A DNA stretch of 64,000 nt from Mytilisepta virgata (lineage: Eukaryota; Mollusca; Bivalvia; Mytilida; Mytilidae): NCBI GenBank assembly GCA_028015205.1, contig CM051520.1, positions 8,838,501 to 8,902,500 of the forward strand. Direction: 5' to 3'. The position numbers and the translations under genes are program-made. The notes under the pieces are model-generated. The model searched no databases, had not been told where the DNA came from, and saw only the letters and a list, made by a program, of their open reading frames with translations. The stretch's first letter is position 1, and every line of letters starts with the position of its first letter. This document shows positions 25,186 to 36,989 of this stretch, piece after piece.

Positions 25186-26125
25186 GTCCACGGAGCCTTA
25201 TCGCTCACCTGATAGTGCATTGCCTATTACATATACCAACCAGTTACCACAGGGTTAAAAGTTCGGTTGTGATGGCCATCTTGGATGATAGTTTGAGTCC
25301 ACGGACACAATTCTGAAAGAGGACCATCTAAGGTCCATTGCTACTAAGTTTGGTTCCAACCTCTCGGTAGTTCCAGACAAGAAGATTTTTTAATGAATTT
25401 TCCATAGGGTGCAATGTTAAACTATGTTCAGCTGTGGCGGCCATCTCGGTTGACAGTCCGGGCCATTAAACACAATTCTGAAAGAGGACAATCTAAGGAC
25501 CATTGCTGCCAAGTCTTGTTCTAATTGGCTCAGTTTTTTCAGACAAGAACATTATTTAATGAATTTTCCCATAGGGTCCTCTGTTAAACTTAGTTCGGCT
25601 GTTGTGGCCGTCTTTGTTGACAATCCGGGTCAACGGACACAATTCTGAAAGAGGACCTCCTATGAACCATTTTTGTCAAGTTTGGTTCCAATGGGACAAG
25701 TGGTTTCAGACAAGAAGGATCCCATGTAAAACCAAGTTCGGCCGTGGCGGCCATCTTGGTTAACATTCTAGGTCATAGGAAATATTTCTGACAGACGACC
25801 ATAACTGTCAAGTCCGTTTCCAATAGGCTCAGTATTTTCAGTCAAGAGGATTTTTTTGAATGAATTTCCCATAGAGTCGTATGTTAAACTAAATTCGGCT
25901 GTGGCGGCCGTCTTTGTCGGAAGTCGGCACCATTAGACATAATTTTGAAAGAGGACCACCTTATGACCGTTCCACCACAGTTTGGTTCTAATTGGGCAAG
26001 TAGTTTCACACAAGAAGATTTTTTATGTGAATTTCAAATAGGGCAAGTAGTTTCACACAAGAAGATTTTTTATGTGAATTTCAAATAGGGTCTTATGTTA
26101 AACTAAGTTCTGCTGTGGCGGCCAT
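25186..26125 (-). repeat. Dispersed tandem repeat of the 'gagcgataaggct...gagcctct' family
   Basis: It begins on the plus strand with 'ccacggagccttatcgctca', the reverse complement of the conserved end also seen at 60610-60640. About five monomers of 150-190 bp follow, each with 'aattctgaaagaggac', 'tggttccaat' and 'gtggcggccatctt'. A 50-bp piece is directly duplicated at about 25985-26090. Related copies lie at 60150-60645 and 62430-63345. Confidence 0.8.
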
Positions 26126-26130
26126 CTTGG

Positions 26131-27310
26131 TCAGATGTCAGGACCATCGAAATATCACAGGAATTTTCTCTTAAAAAGAATTATGTGTTCAAATCGGAAT
26201 TTGAAATCCTACAATCTGAAATTAAGTACTTAAGAGCAAACGCTGGCAGAATACTTAATATAAATTCTGTTTTAAATTGATAAACAACGCAAATTTTCGG
26301 AACTAGAAAGAATTCAAGCTCGCGGTGTATGGGTTCGGTCTAGATTCCAGTATGTGAATGATTCCGATAAACCAACTAAATATTTCTTTGCGGTCGAAAA
26401 GAAGTGAGATATGAAAAAAAAACTCTTGTCTCATTTTACATTGCCTGATGGCAGTATAACAGATTCCGAGCATGAAATACAAAATCATGTTAGGACTTTT
26501 TACTCTGACTTGTATAGTCCAGACCCTTTTAATGAAGATTGTCAAGATCAAATCCTATTAGATCTTCCTACTTTAAATGATATTTAGAAAAATGTTCTAA
26601 ACAGTGTTATAAGCCTTGACGAGTTGTCTTCTGCTGTTTTGAAAATAAACAATAATCGTTCCCCAGGTTTAGATGGGCTTCCAAGTGAATTTTACAAAAC
26701 GTTTTGGTCGGTAATTGGAAGTGATATGCACGAAATATTTGTTTCTTCTATCGAAGAAAATAAACTCCCACTTTCGCGTAGGAGAGCCGTGTTTACTATG
26801 ATTCCAAAAAAGATGATACAAGTTTATTGAAGAACTGGAGACCAGTATCTCTGTCGTGATTACAACATATTAACCAGAGCCCTTTCTTTACGACTACGTA
26901 CTGTGCTGCCCGATACTTTGCATATCGACCAAAGTTACTGTGTCGCCATATCAGTGACAATATTCGTTTTATCTCTGATGATACCTGTTACGCTAAAAGC
27001 ATATTGTATTTATTGTCATTTATTCAGAACTTTAATATTTCATGTACAAAAAAAAAATTATCTCCCTGGAATTCATATTTAGGGACAGCTGTTCCTCCTA
27101 ATTTTATGTATAGCCTTGTATATGACAAACCGCATAATATGCACTAAAGAGATTTGAATTTGAGATTTCTTCAAGGAGCAATCTCGATATCTAAGTTTTA
27201 ACGTCAGTCTGGTTATGAACCGTCTGATACTTGCAGTATTTGTGGTAAACAGGAGGATATAACACATTTGTTTATTTCTTGGCCTAGATTGGGACCTCTT
27301 GTTCAATTTT
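26131..27310 (+). pseudogene. LINE ORF2 fragment: decayed reverse transcriptase, interrupted
   Basis: The plus strand encodes, across several frames and stops, the order typical of an L1/Tx1-like LINE. There is a pre-RT segment (DKPTKYFF near 26365, LPDGSITDS near 26440), then RT motifs (NNNRSPGLDGLPSEFYKTFW near 26647, LPLSRRRAVFTMIPKK near 26767, LKNWRPVSL near 26832, HISDNIRFISDD near 26950). At the end is a zinc-finger-like tail (CSICGKQEDITHLF near 27235). In-frame stops (for example 26586) and frameshifts make it inactive. It is cut at 27310 by the next element; its likely 3' end reappears at 29560. Confidence 0.85.
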
Positions 27311-29271
27311 TATACGCCCGTCAAAATTTTGACGGGACGTATTATGGTATACAAATGTCCGGCCTCCGCCTGTCCGTCTGTCCTTCCGTCCGTCTGTCCG
27401 TCGTAAACATGTCGCGCCGTAACTTGAGAACGACTCATCCAAACTTCACGAAACTCAACATAGTTGTTTCTTATGATGGTCAAACGATACTTTTTGGTGA
27501 AAATAAGATTAAAACTTTTTGAGTTACGGGACTGTAACTAAAACAGAAGTGTGTTTTTATACGCCCGTCAAAATTTTGACGGGACGTATTATGGTATACA
27601 AATGTCCGGCGTCCGTCTGTCCGTCGTAAACATGTCGCGCCGTAACTTGAGAACCACTCATCCAAATTTCACGAAACTTAACATAGTTGTTTCTTATGAT
27701 GGGCAAACGATCTTTATACTTTTTGGTTAAAATTAGATTAAAACTTTTTGAGTTACGGGACTTTGTAACTAAAACAGAAATGTGTTTTTTCACATGTCGC
27801 GCCGTGTCTCAAAACCGATTTATGATTATTGCATAAAACTTTACACACTTCTTAGTTATATTAATCTAAAGATCTGTATATTTTTTGTGATGATTCAAAA
27901 TTTTATTTTAGAGTTGAGTTTTTTGTAAAAAAAAAAAGAGGGGGGGGCTTCACATGTCGCGCCGTATCTCAAGAACGGTTAATGATTATTGCTTAAAACT
28001 TTATACACTTCTTAGTTATATTAATCTAAAGATCTGTATACTTTTTGTGATGATTCAAAATTTTATTTTAGAGTTATTGATTTTTTTGTAAAAAAGGGGG
28101 GGGGGGGTTTCACATGTCGCGCCGTATCTCAAAAACGATTTACGATTATTGCATAAAACTTTACACACTTCTTAGTTATATTAATCTGAAGATCTGTATA
28201 CTTTTTCGTGATGATTTTTTAATTTTACTTTTGAGTTATTGAATTTTTATTGAGCTTTTTGGTAAAAAAAAGGTAGTCTTTTTTGGTCACAGTTCGCGCC
28301 GTATCTCTATTGCTTAAAAGTTTACACGGTTATGTTTTGCCCGGTTTCCATGTACATCCCATCAGCAGCTCCACTAAATAAAGGAGGATTCCAAAAACAT
28401 TTATGTTTTTTTTTTTTCACAAGACGATGGGCGTATCATGCGCTCGTGGCGGAGCTGTTTTTTTTCACATGTCGCACCGTATCTCAAAAACTATTTATGA
28501 TTATTGCTTAAAACTTTACACACTTCCTAGTTATATTAATCTAAAGATCTGTATACTTTTTGTGATGATTCAAAATTTTATTTTAGAGTTTTTGAATTTT
28601 TTAAAAAAAAAGGGGGGGTTCTCACATGTCGCACCGTATCTCAAAAACAATTTATGATTATTGCTTAAAACTTTACACACTTCTTGGTTACATTAACCTA
28701 AAGATCTGTATAATTTTTGGTGATGATTCAAAATTTTATTTTAGAGTTTTTGAGTTTTTTGTAAAAAAAGGGGGGTTCACATGTCGCACCGTATCTCAAT
28801 AACGATTTATGATTATTGCTTAAAACTTTACACACGTCTTAGTTATATTAATCTTAAGATCTGTATACTTTTTGCCATTTTGGTGATGATTCAAAATTTT
28901 ATTTTAGAGTTTTTGAGTTTTTTGTTAAAAAAGGGGGGATTTTCACATGTCGCGCCGTATCTCAAAAACGATTTATGATTATTGCTTAAAACTTTACACA
29001 CTTCTTAGTTATATTAATCTAAAGATCTGTATACTTTTTGGTGATGATTCAAAATTTTAAAAAAGAGTTATTGAATTTTTATTGAGCTTTTTGGTAAAAA
29101 AAAAAGGTAGTCTTTTTTGGTCAAATTTCGCACCTTATCTCTATTGCTTAAAAGTCTACACGCTTATGGTTTGCCGGGTTTCCATATACATCCCACCAGC
29201 AGCTCCACTAAATAAAGGAGGATTCCAAAAACATTTATTATGTTTTTTTCACAAGACGACGGGCGTATCAA
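27311..29271 (+). mobile_element. Dispersed-tandem-repeat element with ATACGCCCGTC terminal inverted repeats, nested in a LINE
   Basis: The left end ATACGCCCGTC (27312-27322) pairs with GACGGGCGTAT (29258-29268). The left end runs straight into a 20-bp perfect palindrome, CCCGTCAAAATTTTGACGGG (27317-27336), then a CCGT/CTGT-rich head. A second left end begins at 27559 and a second right end lies at 28330-28436, so two copies are nested or in tandem. The centre holds about seven monomers of about 155-160 bp starting cacatgtcgc(g/a)ccgtatctc (near 27791, 27951, 28111, 28466, 28624, 28778, 28944), separated by G-runs. Non-coding. Confidence 0.85.
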
Positions 29272-29559
29272 CGTAATGGTCAGCTGTCCAGAACGAGATG
29301 CAGCTCCAGCTGACCCTATGTCACGTTGGGTCATCTGTCCAGACCAGATACAGTCTCCCACTGACGTTGTAGTCCCCGGGAGGATAAATGGAAAATGTAC
29401 CAAGACGCAACGGTGGAACAATAGGAATAGAACACCAAGACGCCTGTTCCTATGGATAACTAATCAAGCAAAAATGACGATTTATGTAACCGTCCAGCAC
29501 AAGAGGAATAGGTGAGACTGACGCTTTGAAGTAATTTGTTCTCGGGTACGTGTCCGACT
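29272..29559. other. Unassigned segment between nested element and LINE 3' end
   Basis: It contains an open plus-strand frame of about 90 codons (29240-29515) with SCPERDAAPADP and WVICPDQIQSP, which I cannot assign. It could belong to the nested element's flank or be chance. Confidence 0.25.
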
Positions 29560-30200
29560 CAAATTGAACATTCTTATACTAGGTTTGTTAATAATCACGA
29601 TTCTTTTTCAAATTTTTGGTGCCATAATAATATTCTATGTAAAATTTCAGATGACAAGCTTATTGCTAATGTTTAAAAATAACTGATTTTTGTTTCGTGA
29701 TTTCTTTAAAAGTTAACTACGATGGGCTAAATGTAAAGGTTTAGTTTTTTAGTTTTTTTGTATATTTTTTTCTCATATATTTATTGTAATCTTGATGTTA
29801 TAAAGGTTAAAGTTTAGACTGGCTTGTATCGTCTAAACTGACTTTGATCATTTGGACAAAGTCATTTTGAATAGGTTTTTATATTTTGATGGAAATTAGG
29901 TAATTTTGCCGTTTATCAACACAAATCGCGGTGTTATAAAGATAACCGTTAAGGTTTGGATTGACATATATCAATTCAAACTGACTTTGATCAGTTGGAC
30001 AAAGTCATTAATATTTGGCTGTAAATTTAAATATTTTCATGTATTTGTAAAATTTGTAGGAAGCTTGTCAGTTATTGTAATGGTAGGTATTGTATTTTGT
30101 ATTTTTTATATTATGTAAAACTTTTGAATTTTTAGATCCCATTGTGATATATACTGTCTGATATTTTGTCTTTTATACAATAAAGGGTATTGAAAATTCA
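29560..30200 (+). pseudogene. LINE 3' end and UTR, probably continuing the 26131-27310 copy
   Basis: A short frame resembling a LINE C-terminus (NFWCHNNILCKIS near 29615) is followed by a UTR. The UTR holds an internally duplicated segment (tttggacaaagtcatt near 29850, ttggacaaagtcatta near 29994). It ends in 'acaataaagggtattgaaaa' at about 30177-30196, a polyadenylation-like LINE tail. Orientation and order fit the upstream RT, with the 27311-29271 element inserted between. Confidence 0.6.
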
Positions 30201-30560
30201 ATTCTTCTTCTTTTTCTTCTTATCCTAACTTTGTCCGCATGATTTCTCGAACACGAATCAAGCTATTTTAAGGAAACTTAGCACAAAATTAGGTCACCAC
30301 TAGGCGAGGTGCATTGGAATTTCCATGATGGCCGCTAACCAAAAATGCGAAAAATTCATCATGCTCTGATTTTGACGAAATTTTGTTTCCAAGTAGATTA
30401 TGATAAATTGCGAAGTGATAATCGTCATCGAAAATTTTTCATTGGCTACCATTTTCAAAATGGCAGCCAAAAATGGGGAAAAATTCAACATGCTCTGATT
30501 TGGACGACATTTTGTTTCCAAGTAGATGATTGCGAAGTGATTTCCGTCATCGAAAATCAT
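30200..30560. mobile_element. Second copy of the 'ccattttcaaaatgg' miniature element family
   Basis: Two monomers share 'aaaaattca(t/a)catgctctgatt', 'ttgtttccaagtaga' and 'gcgaagtga' with the sequence at 21330-21560. Confidence 0.7.
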
Positions 30561-32335
30561 GCCATAACGAGAGGGGACTTGTGTGTTTCGCTTACTAGCA
30601 CAATTATTAGTTGTTATACAAGCAATATTAATACAAACTATTGAAAAGTAAACAAATAGTAATTTCTCGTTAACGGAACCAAGTCTTTTCCCAGAACGGT
30701 GTGCAATAGGTTAGAACCTAAATTATGATTTTCCGTTATATTACTATTGTCAATCCCGACCTTTTTCACACACTTACTATATATTACAAGCAGTCAATGA
30801 ATTCATGCAACTCTTCAACATTATATTGTTTATCCGTCCCCGCTAACACGTTACAACAATACTTGACCTTATAAAAGTTGCATTACAGCTCTTCCCATAA
30901 TAAAACACACCCAATTCTTTATATATTGTCATTTAGTAATTAAATTTATTGCAATTTATCATGCTTAAAATTTGGTCCTGATGCAAATTTCCAACATGTT
31001 GAAATATGAGTATGCTGCATCGATCAAATACTTTGAAGTACGTAAATATATAGCAGGTTGAACACGAATGTTAGATTGTCAATCAACACTAAGGCGATGC
31101 TTCCATAAGTTCAGAATATGACATTAATCTTTAATCACAACACATACTTTATGTTTATTACAAAAATGCTCGAGAACAAATATAATGTATCAATAGGTTT
31201 GATTTGCTTTGTAATCGTTGAGTAGCTACCTTTGACAAAGCGCTCGAAAATTAGCATACGTCACATTTGTATATCTACTACTGCTGATTACGTCTCAAGC
31301 TGCGTACTCGTAGAAAACTGATTCGCTCCCCGGATTTGCTCATCGTCATAGAATTTTGCGAACTCGAATTGGTTCGCCAGGTAATGAATGTGTTTTTAGC
31401 AGCCTCAAGTTACTGGCAAGTTTCGTGTATCTCCTTGAAAACTGATAGGTACATATAGGCATATATATGGACAAATTAGCTTTCTTGATTCATGTACACT
31501 GTACAAGGGGATGTGAACCTGTCCATTTCAGTACCACCAAATTTTGTTTTTGATATATTAATATCTCACCAATTAATCAAAATTTAAACAGTGCGTGTAT
31601 TAGGAATGTGTTAAAGCCTTAAAACAACACTTACTGAATATATTCTGATGGCATTCTAAGAATATATATTTTTATAACTGTTGGCTTTGCAAGAAGACCC
31701 CGACATTACATAGGTAACTGTTATTATTAATCCTGACGGCAATTATCGCCTATGGAAAAAACAAACATTTATCTGAGGTGGTGTAATTTACGTACGTCGA
31801 CAAATAAACATGTATATCTGTCAAATTAATTGCTTTATAGAATGTAGAAATAATTTTTATAAAACACCTGGAAATGTAAAGTTGTAAATAAATTTTTAGT
31901 AAGTCTGTAGTATTCGATTTGCACTTAACGCATAGAAACTAACCTTCAATTACATAGTAATACGAGTTGTTTTGAAATAATTTATCGTATAACGGAGACC
32001 ACTTCACTCACAAACTGAATAAAGTCAGAAGGATATTATGTTAAGTTTCTGAGTGACCTGGTTCACCAATAAATTGCGTTAAACAACTCTTATTACTTAT
32101 AATTACATAATAATTACACTTTTTGGTAAAATAAGACAGAAATGAGTGGTTTAAAGGAATACGCTACAAAAAAGTTCCTCCACTGAATTTTTGCTGACAA
32201 TTTACCAGATGGTCAATTTTTATGTATACTTTTCAAATATTTATAAAAAAAAAACATATCTTCATGACTTAGGTTTTAAGATAATCAACACTGATTTTGG
32301 TATATTTGAGCCAAAAACCCTAAATTTTTCATTTT
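30561..32335. other. Intron segment, mostly unassigned, with a relic of the array's short intron
   Basis: Most of this stretch shows no gene or recognised repeat. At 31384-31437 the sequence 'atgaatgtgtttttagcagc' and the following 35 bases closely match the start of the 213-bp intron of the array (for example 2268-2325). That relic shows the intron of the last cassette was once similar and that about 10.7 kb between about 20690 and 31380 was added later. Confidence 0.6.
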
Positions 32336-32336
32336 T

Positions 32337-33130
32337 TTTTTGTCCCCCGCCGCAACGCGATGCGGGGGATATGGTAATGCCGGGCGTCCGTCCGTCCGTC
32401 CGTGCTTCCGTCCGTCCGTCCGTGCTTCCGTCCGTCCGTCCGTCCACCTTGTAAGCGCTCTAGCAAATTTATTTCTTGACCGATTTGGATAATATTTATA
32501 CAGTAGCTTTAACTCAATGATACCTCAAGGGAGTTCGAAGATGAGTCATGTCGAAATATTTTTGTAGGAGTTATGCCCCATAATAACTTAGAAAAATGAA
32601 CAAAATTTTCATGTAAGCGCTCTAGTAAATTTATTTCTTGACCGATTTGGATAATATTTATACAGTAGCTTTAACTCAATGATACCTCAAGGGAGTTCGA
32701 AGGTGAGTCATGTCGAAATATTTTTGTAGGAGTTATGCCCCTTAATAACTTAGAAAATTGACAAAATTTTCATGTAAGCGCTCTAGCAAATTTATTTCTT
32801 GACCGATTTGGATAATATTTATACAGTAGCTTTAACTCAATGATACCTCAAGGGAGTTCGAAGATGAGTCATGTCGAAATAATTTTGTAGGAGTTATGCC
32901 CCTTAATAACTTAGAAAATTGACAAAATTTTCATGTAAGCGCTCTAGCAAATTTATTTCTTGACCGATTTGGATAATATTTATACAGTAGCTTTAACTCA
33001 ATGATACCTCAAGGGAGTTCGAAGATGAGTCATGTCGAAATATTTTTGTAGGAGTTATGCCCCTTAATAACTTTGAAAATTGACAAAATGTTCATCTAAG
33101 TGTTCTAGAAAATTTATATTCTCCTTGCAT
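32337..33130 (+). repeat. CCGT-headed dispersed tandem repeat, four 161-bp monomers
   Basis: The element starts tcccccgccgcaacgcgatg, then a (CCGT)n head at 32388-32442, then four near-identical monomers beginning gtaagcgctctag at 32451, 32613, 32774 and 32935 (periods 162, 161, 161) and a degenerate fifth near 33095. Each monomer holds 'cttgaccgatttggataata' and 'ggagttatgcccc'. The head recurs at 55036. Non-coding. Confidence 0.9.
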
Positions 33131-33834
33131 TGGAATAATATTTATACACTTGGACCTAAAGGGAGGTTTTATACATAAACTCCTATCGAAACTTATAAAA
33201 TTGAAAAATACTGTCTTTAAGAGTTTGTTAGGCAGAATACTTTTGATCAAAGCATTTCTGTTTATTGAAAAGAAGTAAATGTACATTTGTATAAATTCTC
33301 AATACACATGGTAAAATAAGATTTCAACACTATACCCATATTGTATAAATGTCTTCATACCACTCATTAACTTGTAAAAAACTTTAGCAATAACCACAAA
33401 TTGTTTGTCCTTCTATTCTCTCTCTTTGAGAAAATTTTGTTATGTTTCACTTGTCCAAGGGTTTCTGATGCTCTAGTGGCGGGGGACTTCGGAACGCTGT
33501 TCGATTTTTTTTTTTTTTTTTTTGGCCAGAAAAAAGTCTCTAACTTTTTAACGAAAAAAGATAAGTTCACCAGGTCTTTTGTAAAATATTCCTAACTACA
33601 TAAACATTGTCTTCTAGTAAATACCTGAGGAAAACGATTGATAAATTAATTAGGAAATCATGCAAATTTAATTCCAATAAGGAATATTGCACTTTCGATG
33701 CATGTAGAAAAAAACCCTTTTAACTGGAATGAGCTTCTGTTTGCAAAAGAAACAAGGCGGGGTCCAAGTGCTTATTGCAGAGCTATTTGAGAACAACCCC
33801 AAATTTAAGGGTTTTTCTTGAAGGATGCTATGAC

Positions 33835-34225
33835 TTGAAACTTGAAACTTGAAACTTTTATTTCACTAAAGGCCTCACATGAGGCATAATAGTACAATAA
33901 ATTTAACAACAAATATAATTAATGCATGAACAAACATATATACATATGAAGTTGATGTAATTGCAGCTGGAAGTTGAACATTACAAATATGATTATTTGA
34001 ATACAGACATAACAATTTTGCAAAATTTTGCCAGGCCAATAAGTGTATATTTATCGTGACTATTCATTAACTCATACAGGCTAATAATGTTACTGTTGCT
34101 ATAGATATGAAGAGGTATAAATTTCTGTCTTTCAGCAGTAAAAAAGTTACAATTAAATATGTAATGAAACTCATCACCTAGTTGTTCCTTATCACATAGA
34201 TCACAAATTCTTTCAGATCGTTACA
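33835..34225 (-). pseudogene. LINE 3' end, minus strand
   Basis: On the minus strand the frame reads a zinc-finger-like tail, CDLCDKEQLGDEFHY ... CNFF near 34210-34140, then KYTLIGLAKFCKIV and a stop. A UTR follows, ending in AATAAAAG and a short 'tttcaag' microsatellite (33837-33858). This C-x2-C-x9-H-x4-C pattern before the stop is typical of the C-terminal end of many LINE ORF2 proteins. The element is truncated at its 5' side. Confidence 0.75.
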
Positions 34226-34439
34226 ATGTGTATCTCTTGGCGACGTCATTATCTCCCCCTGCTACTTATCGTTTTCCCTTACAATGGCACTCTTTTAATG
34301 AGTCACATATTTATAAGCTGAACTTATCGGAAAATAAAATATCTCAGACGTCACGAACAATCAGAATCAACAATTCACAACGAATTGGAATTATTCATGT
34401 ATAACAACTGACCAAGCGGTTATACAAATTTCATTTATC

Positions 34440-35270
34440 TCTTGGTAAAAGAAGTTACTTCATACAAGAGGAGCAAACAGAAAAAAACGTAATCCATTAG
34501 ACAGACAAACCCGGGAAGACAACCACAAGCACAGCAAATAAATACTGAAAACTAAAAAGCAATGACAGCATGAACTCCTATAAAAACCAGGAGCTAAGGT
34601 GCTCCGGGAGGGTAAGCAATTCCTTCGCTGTATACGGCACCCATCATGAAGTTCAACAAAGTCAATCCGGTGGTAGTCATAGATCGGTGGAGGTACATGA
34701 AATGTTACGAAGTGGGAACAGGTCAAACGTCATTTCGATATTTGAACACTGTAATGGTCAATCAATCCGTGATGACGACCGTAAAATTTCCTAAGTGATG
34801 ACATCAACTTATCCATGATCAAACCCTGGTTAAGCAGCTTTTGTGACAGCAGTACTCCCTCTGTATCGAAAGTCATGGTAACTCAGGCGTACCCTTAATA
34901 TCGAATAAGCCGAGAAACGTAGATGCCATATGCAGGCGGTGCAGGTATATTGCTACTCAAGAAGGGAAAGTCAAAAATAGTCATCATGTTTGTCTTAAAC
35001 TTTTGTCTTCAAATGTCCCTCATTGTGTATTTCAAGAAACGCATTCATATATGAAGCGGACTTCGATGTCTCTGTAGTATCCTTAATTTGGAGCTCTCTG
35101 GGGTACATGAGATATAGACAGTCTTGGAATTTGTCGTGATTAAACGACAACACGTCATTTATATAACGAAAAGTGAGATTAAAGGATTGGGCTAACTTCA
35201 TTTGTTTTTCACGTACATATAGTAGTCCTTAAATGAAACAGAAACAGATCGAGGAGAGGAGCACAGTTGG
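34440..35270 (-). pseudogene. Penelope-like retroelement 3' part, minus strand
   Basis: Minus-strand translation gives the C-terminal reverse transcriptase region (DKFQDCLYLMYPRELQIKDT, SASYMNAFLEIHNEGHLKTK near 35140-34995), interrupted by frameshifts, then a 3' flank (GFYRSSCCHCF near 34590). The same order occurs on the plus strand at 53060-53780, so these are two copies of one family. The more upstream RT part lies at 36990-38640 in the same orientation. Assigning it to Penelope-like elements rests on the LYW-x-P-x-LHK motif there and is tentative. Confidence 0.7.
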
Positions 35271-36100
35271 TTCACACTGAAAAACATTGATGAACTAGTT
35301 GTTTCAATGGATATGTTAATTGAGAATGTGGTATGGTAGTGTAGAATGTAGAGAAGTCGAATGTTTTATGCTGTTGCACGTAGCCAAAGATTTGGATTTT
35401 AGATATTGCAGTAAATGTTTTGAGTTTTTAAGAAAAGAGAATGGAAACGGGGAATGTGTCAAAGAGACAACAAACCGATCAAAGAGTAGAAAACACCTCA
35501 AGGCTACCAATGGGTCTTCAAAGCAGCGAGAAAATCCTGCACCCGGACGCGGGCTTCAGCAGGCCCCTAAAACAAATAATTTATACTATATAGATCAGCG
35601 AAATGGACGGCAAACTTAACTCCGAAACATAAAAATGAGCCAAAATTAAAAAAAAACACACAAGACTAACAAATGCTAGAGGTTCCTGACTTGGGACAGG
35701 CGCAAAAGTCGGCGGGGTTAAACAGTTTTGTGAGTTCTCAACCCTCCTCCTATACATCTAGCCAATGTGGAATAAACAAACACACAGCGATACACACAGT
35801 AAACTCAGTTCAAAAGATGTCTGATGTTAAAAAAGGTAGCAGAAGAAACTAAGCAAAATGACAATGATCAATATATATCAACAAAGGACTGCTAGCAGTT
35901 ACTGACATTCCAGCTCCAGACCTCAATTAAAGACATATCATACTATTCAGATTTACCAATAATAAATTGTTGATATCTAGTACATATATTCTTAATAGTA
36001 TCGTCTTTCAATTAAGTAACAAAAATATGGGGTCTTATAGAGTTATGACGTCATCTTTATTACCTTGTTTTGAATCTACCGATTATATATTATTTGGCCT
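35271..36100. repeat. Unassigned interspersed repeat DNA
   Basis: The block contains 'gaatgtgtcaaagagacaac' near 35451 and 'ggttcctgacttgggacagg' near 35681. I have the impression these recur in bivalve DNA, but cannot confirm a family here. I see no coding region. It separates two pieces of the minus-strand retroelement. Confidence 0.35.
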
Positions 36101-36108
36101 AAGATTGT

Positions 36109-36148
36109 TTTTTTTTTTTTTTTTTTTTTTTTTGGGGGGGGGGGGGGG
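36109..36148. repeat. Poly-T / poly-G tract
   Basis: An unbroken run of T immediately followed by a run of G. Length in the assembly is likely unreliable. Confidence 0.9.
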
Positions 36149-36456
36149 AACACGCATTGTTTTGAAGGCGGAATGACTTGTATAACAAAAATATTTCCCA
36201 AAGAAAGAAATATATAAGATGCATGGTGTGGGCACAAAGTGTATTAATAACTCCCGTCATTTTGGTTGGGGACTCAAACTACTCAAAATCGCTAATCGCA
36301 AAAATTTGACCAATACTACTATAATTAATTTTTTACAGAAGACCTACCTATTCTTCAGATAAGGAACATAAAAAAATATGGTTACGGACACAAGGGAAAA
36401 GATATTTACCGAAAATTGGTAAAAAAAAAATTAAAATTGCGGGGAAAAAATTGCGC

Positions 36457-36560
36457 GTTTTTTTTTTTTTTTTTTTTTGTTTTTTGGTTTTTTTTTTTTT
36501 TTTTTTTTTTTTGTTTTTTGTTTTTTGTTTTTTTTTTTGGTTTTTTGTTTTTTTTTTTTA
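36457..36560. repeat. T-rich low-complexity tract
   Basis: About 100 bases of almost pure T broken by single G or GG. The plus-strand 'frame' across it (mostly Phe) is an artefact. Confidence 0.9.
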
Positions 36561-36989
36561 CGTTTTATACAAATAGCTTTTACTGGGTTGTTATAAACTT
36601 TTCAACTTAAATCTGTTTGAAAAAAGAAACAACCAACAAGCAGGTTCTTAAAACTTTCGTTTAGAGGAAAATTATGCCAAATAAACTTTTGACATGTGCA
36701 TTTAACTTGAGGCTTTTAACCGTTTTTTCTAATGTGGCGAAGTATAAAATGATTTTCTTTTTTCTCGCATTGTATTAATTTCCATCACACTGACCTTTTA
36801 TCAAAAACTCTAAATAATTCAATTGTCGGGAGTCGGGCCATATTTAACAAGATGTTCAGCTCAGAGCACTGTCACTAGTGGCTGATAAAGGTAACCCTTG
36901 CATGATGGCTACCTGAAATGGGAATTTCGCAGAATATCGTACAACGTCATAGACAAATTGCGAAACAATGACGTTCAAAAACAATATGC

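Noticed and set aside
27790..29060. CRISPR-like array (regular repeats and spacers)
   Set aside because: Monomers are about 155-160 bp and similar along their whole length. There are no short repeats with unique spacers, and the context is eukaryotic.
29240..29515. 91-codon plus-strand frame between nested element and LINE tail
   Set aside because: No family recognised and no splice context; kept only as an unassigned segment.
36416..36610. Phe-rich plus-strand frame
   Set aside because: Translation of a poly-T tract.
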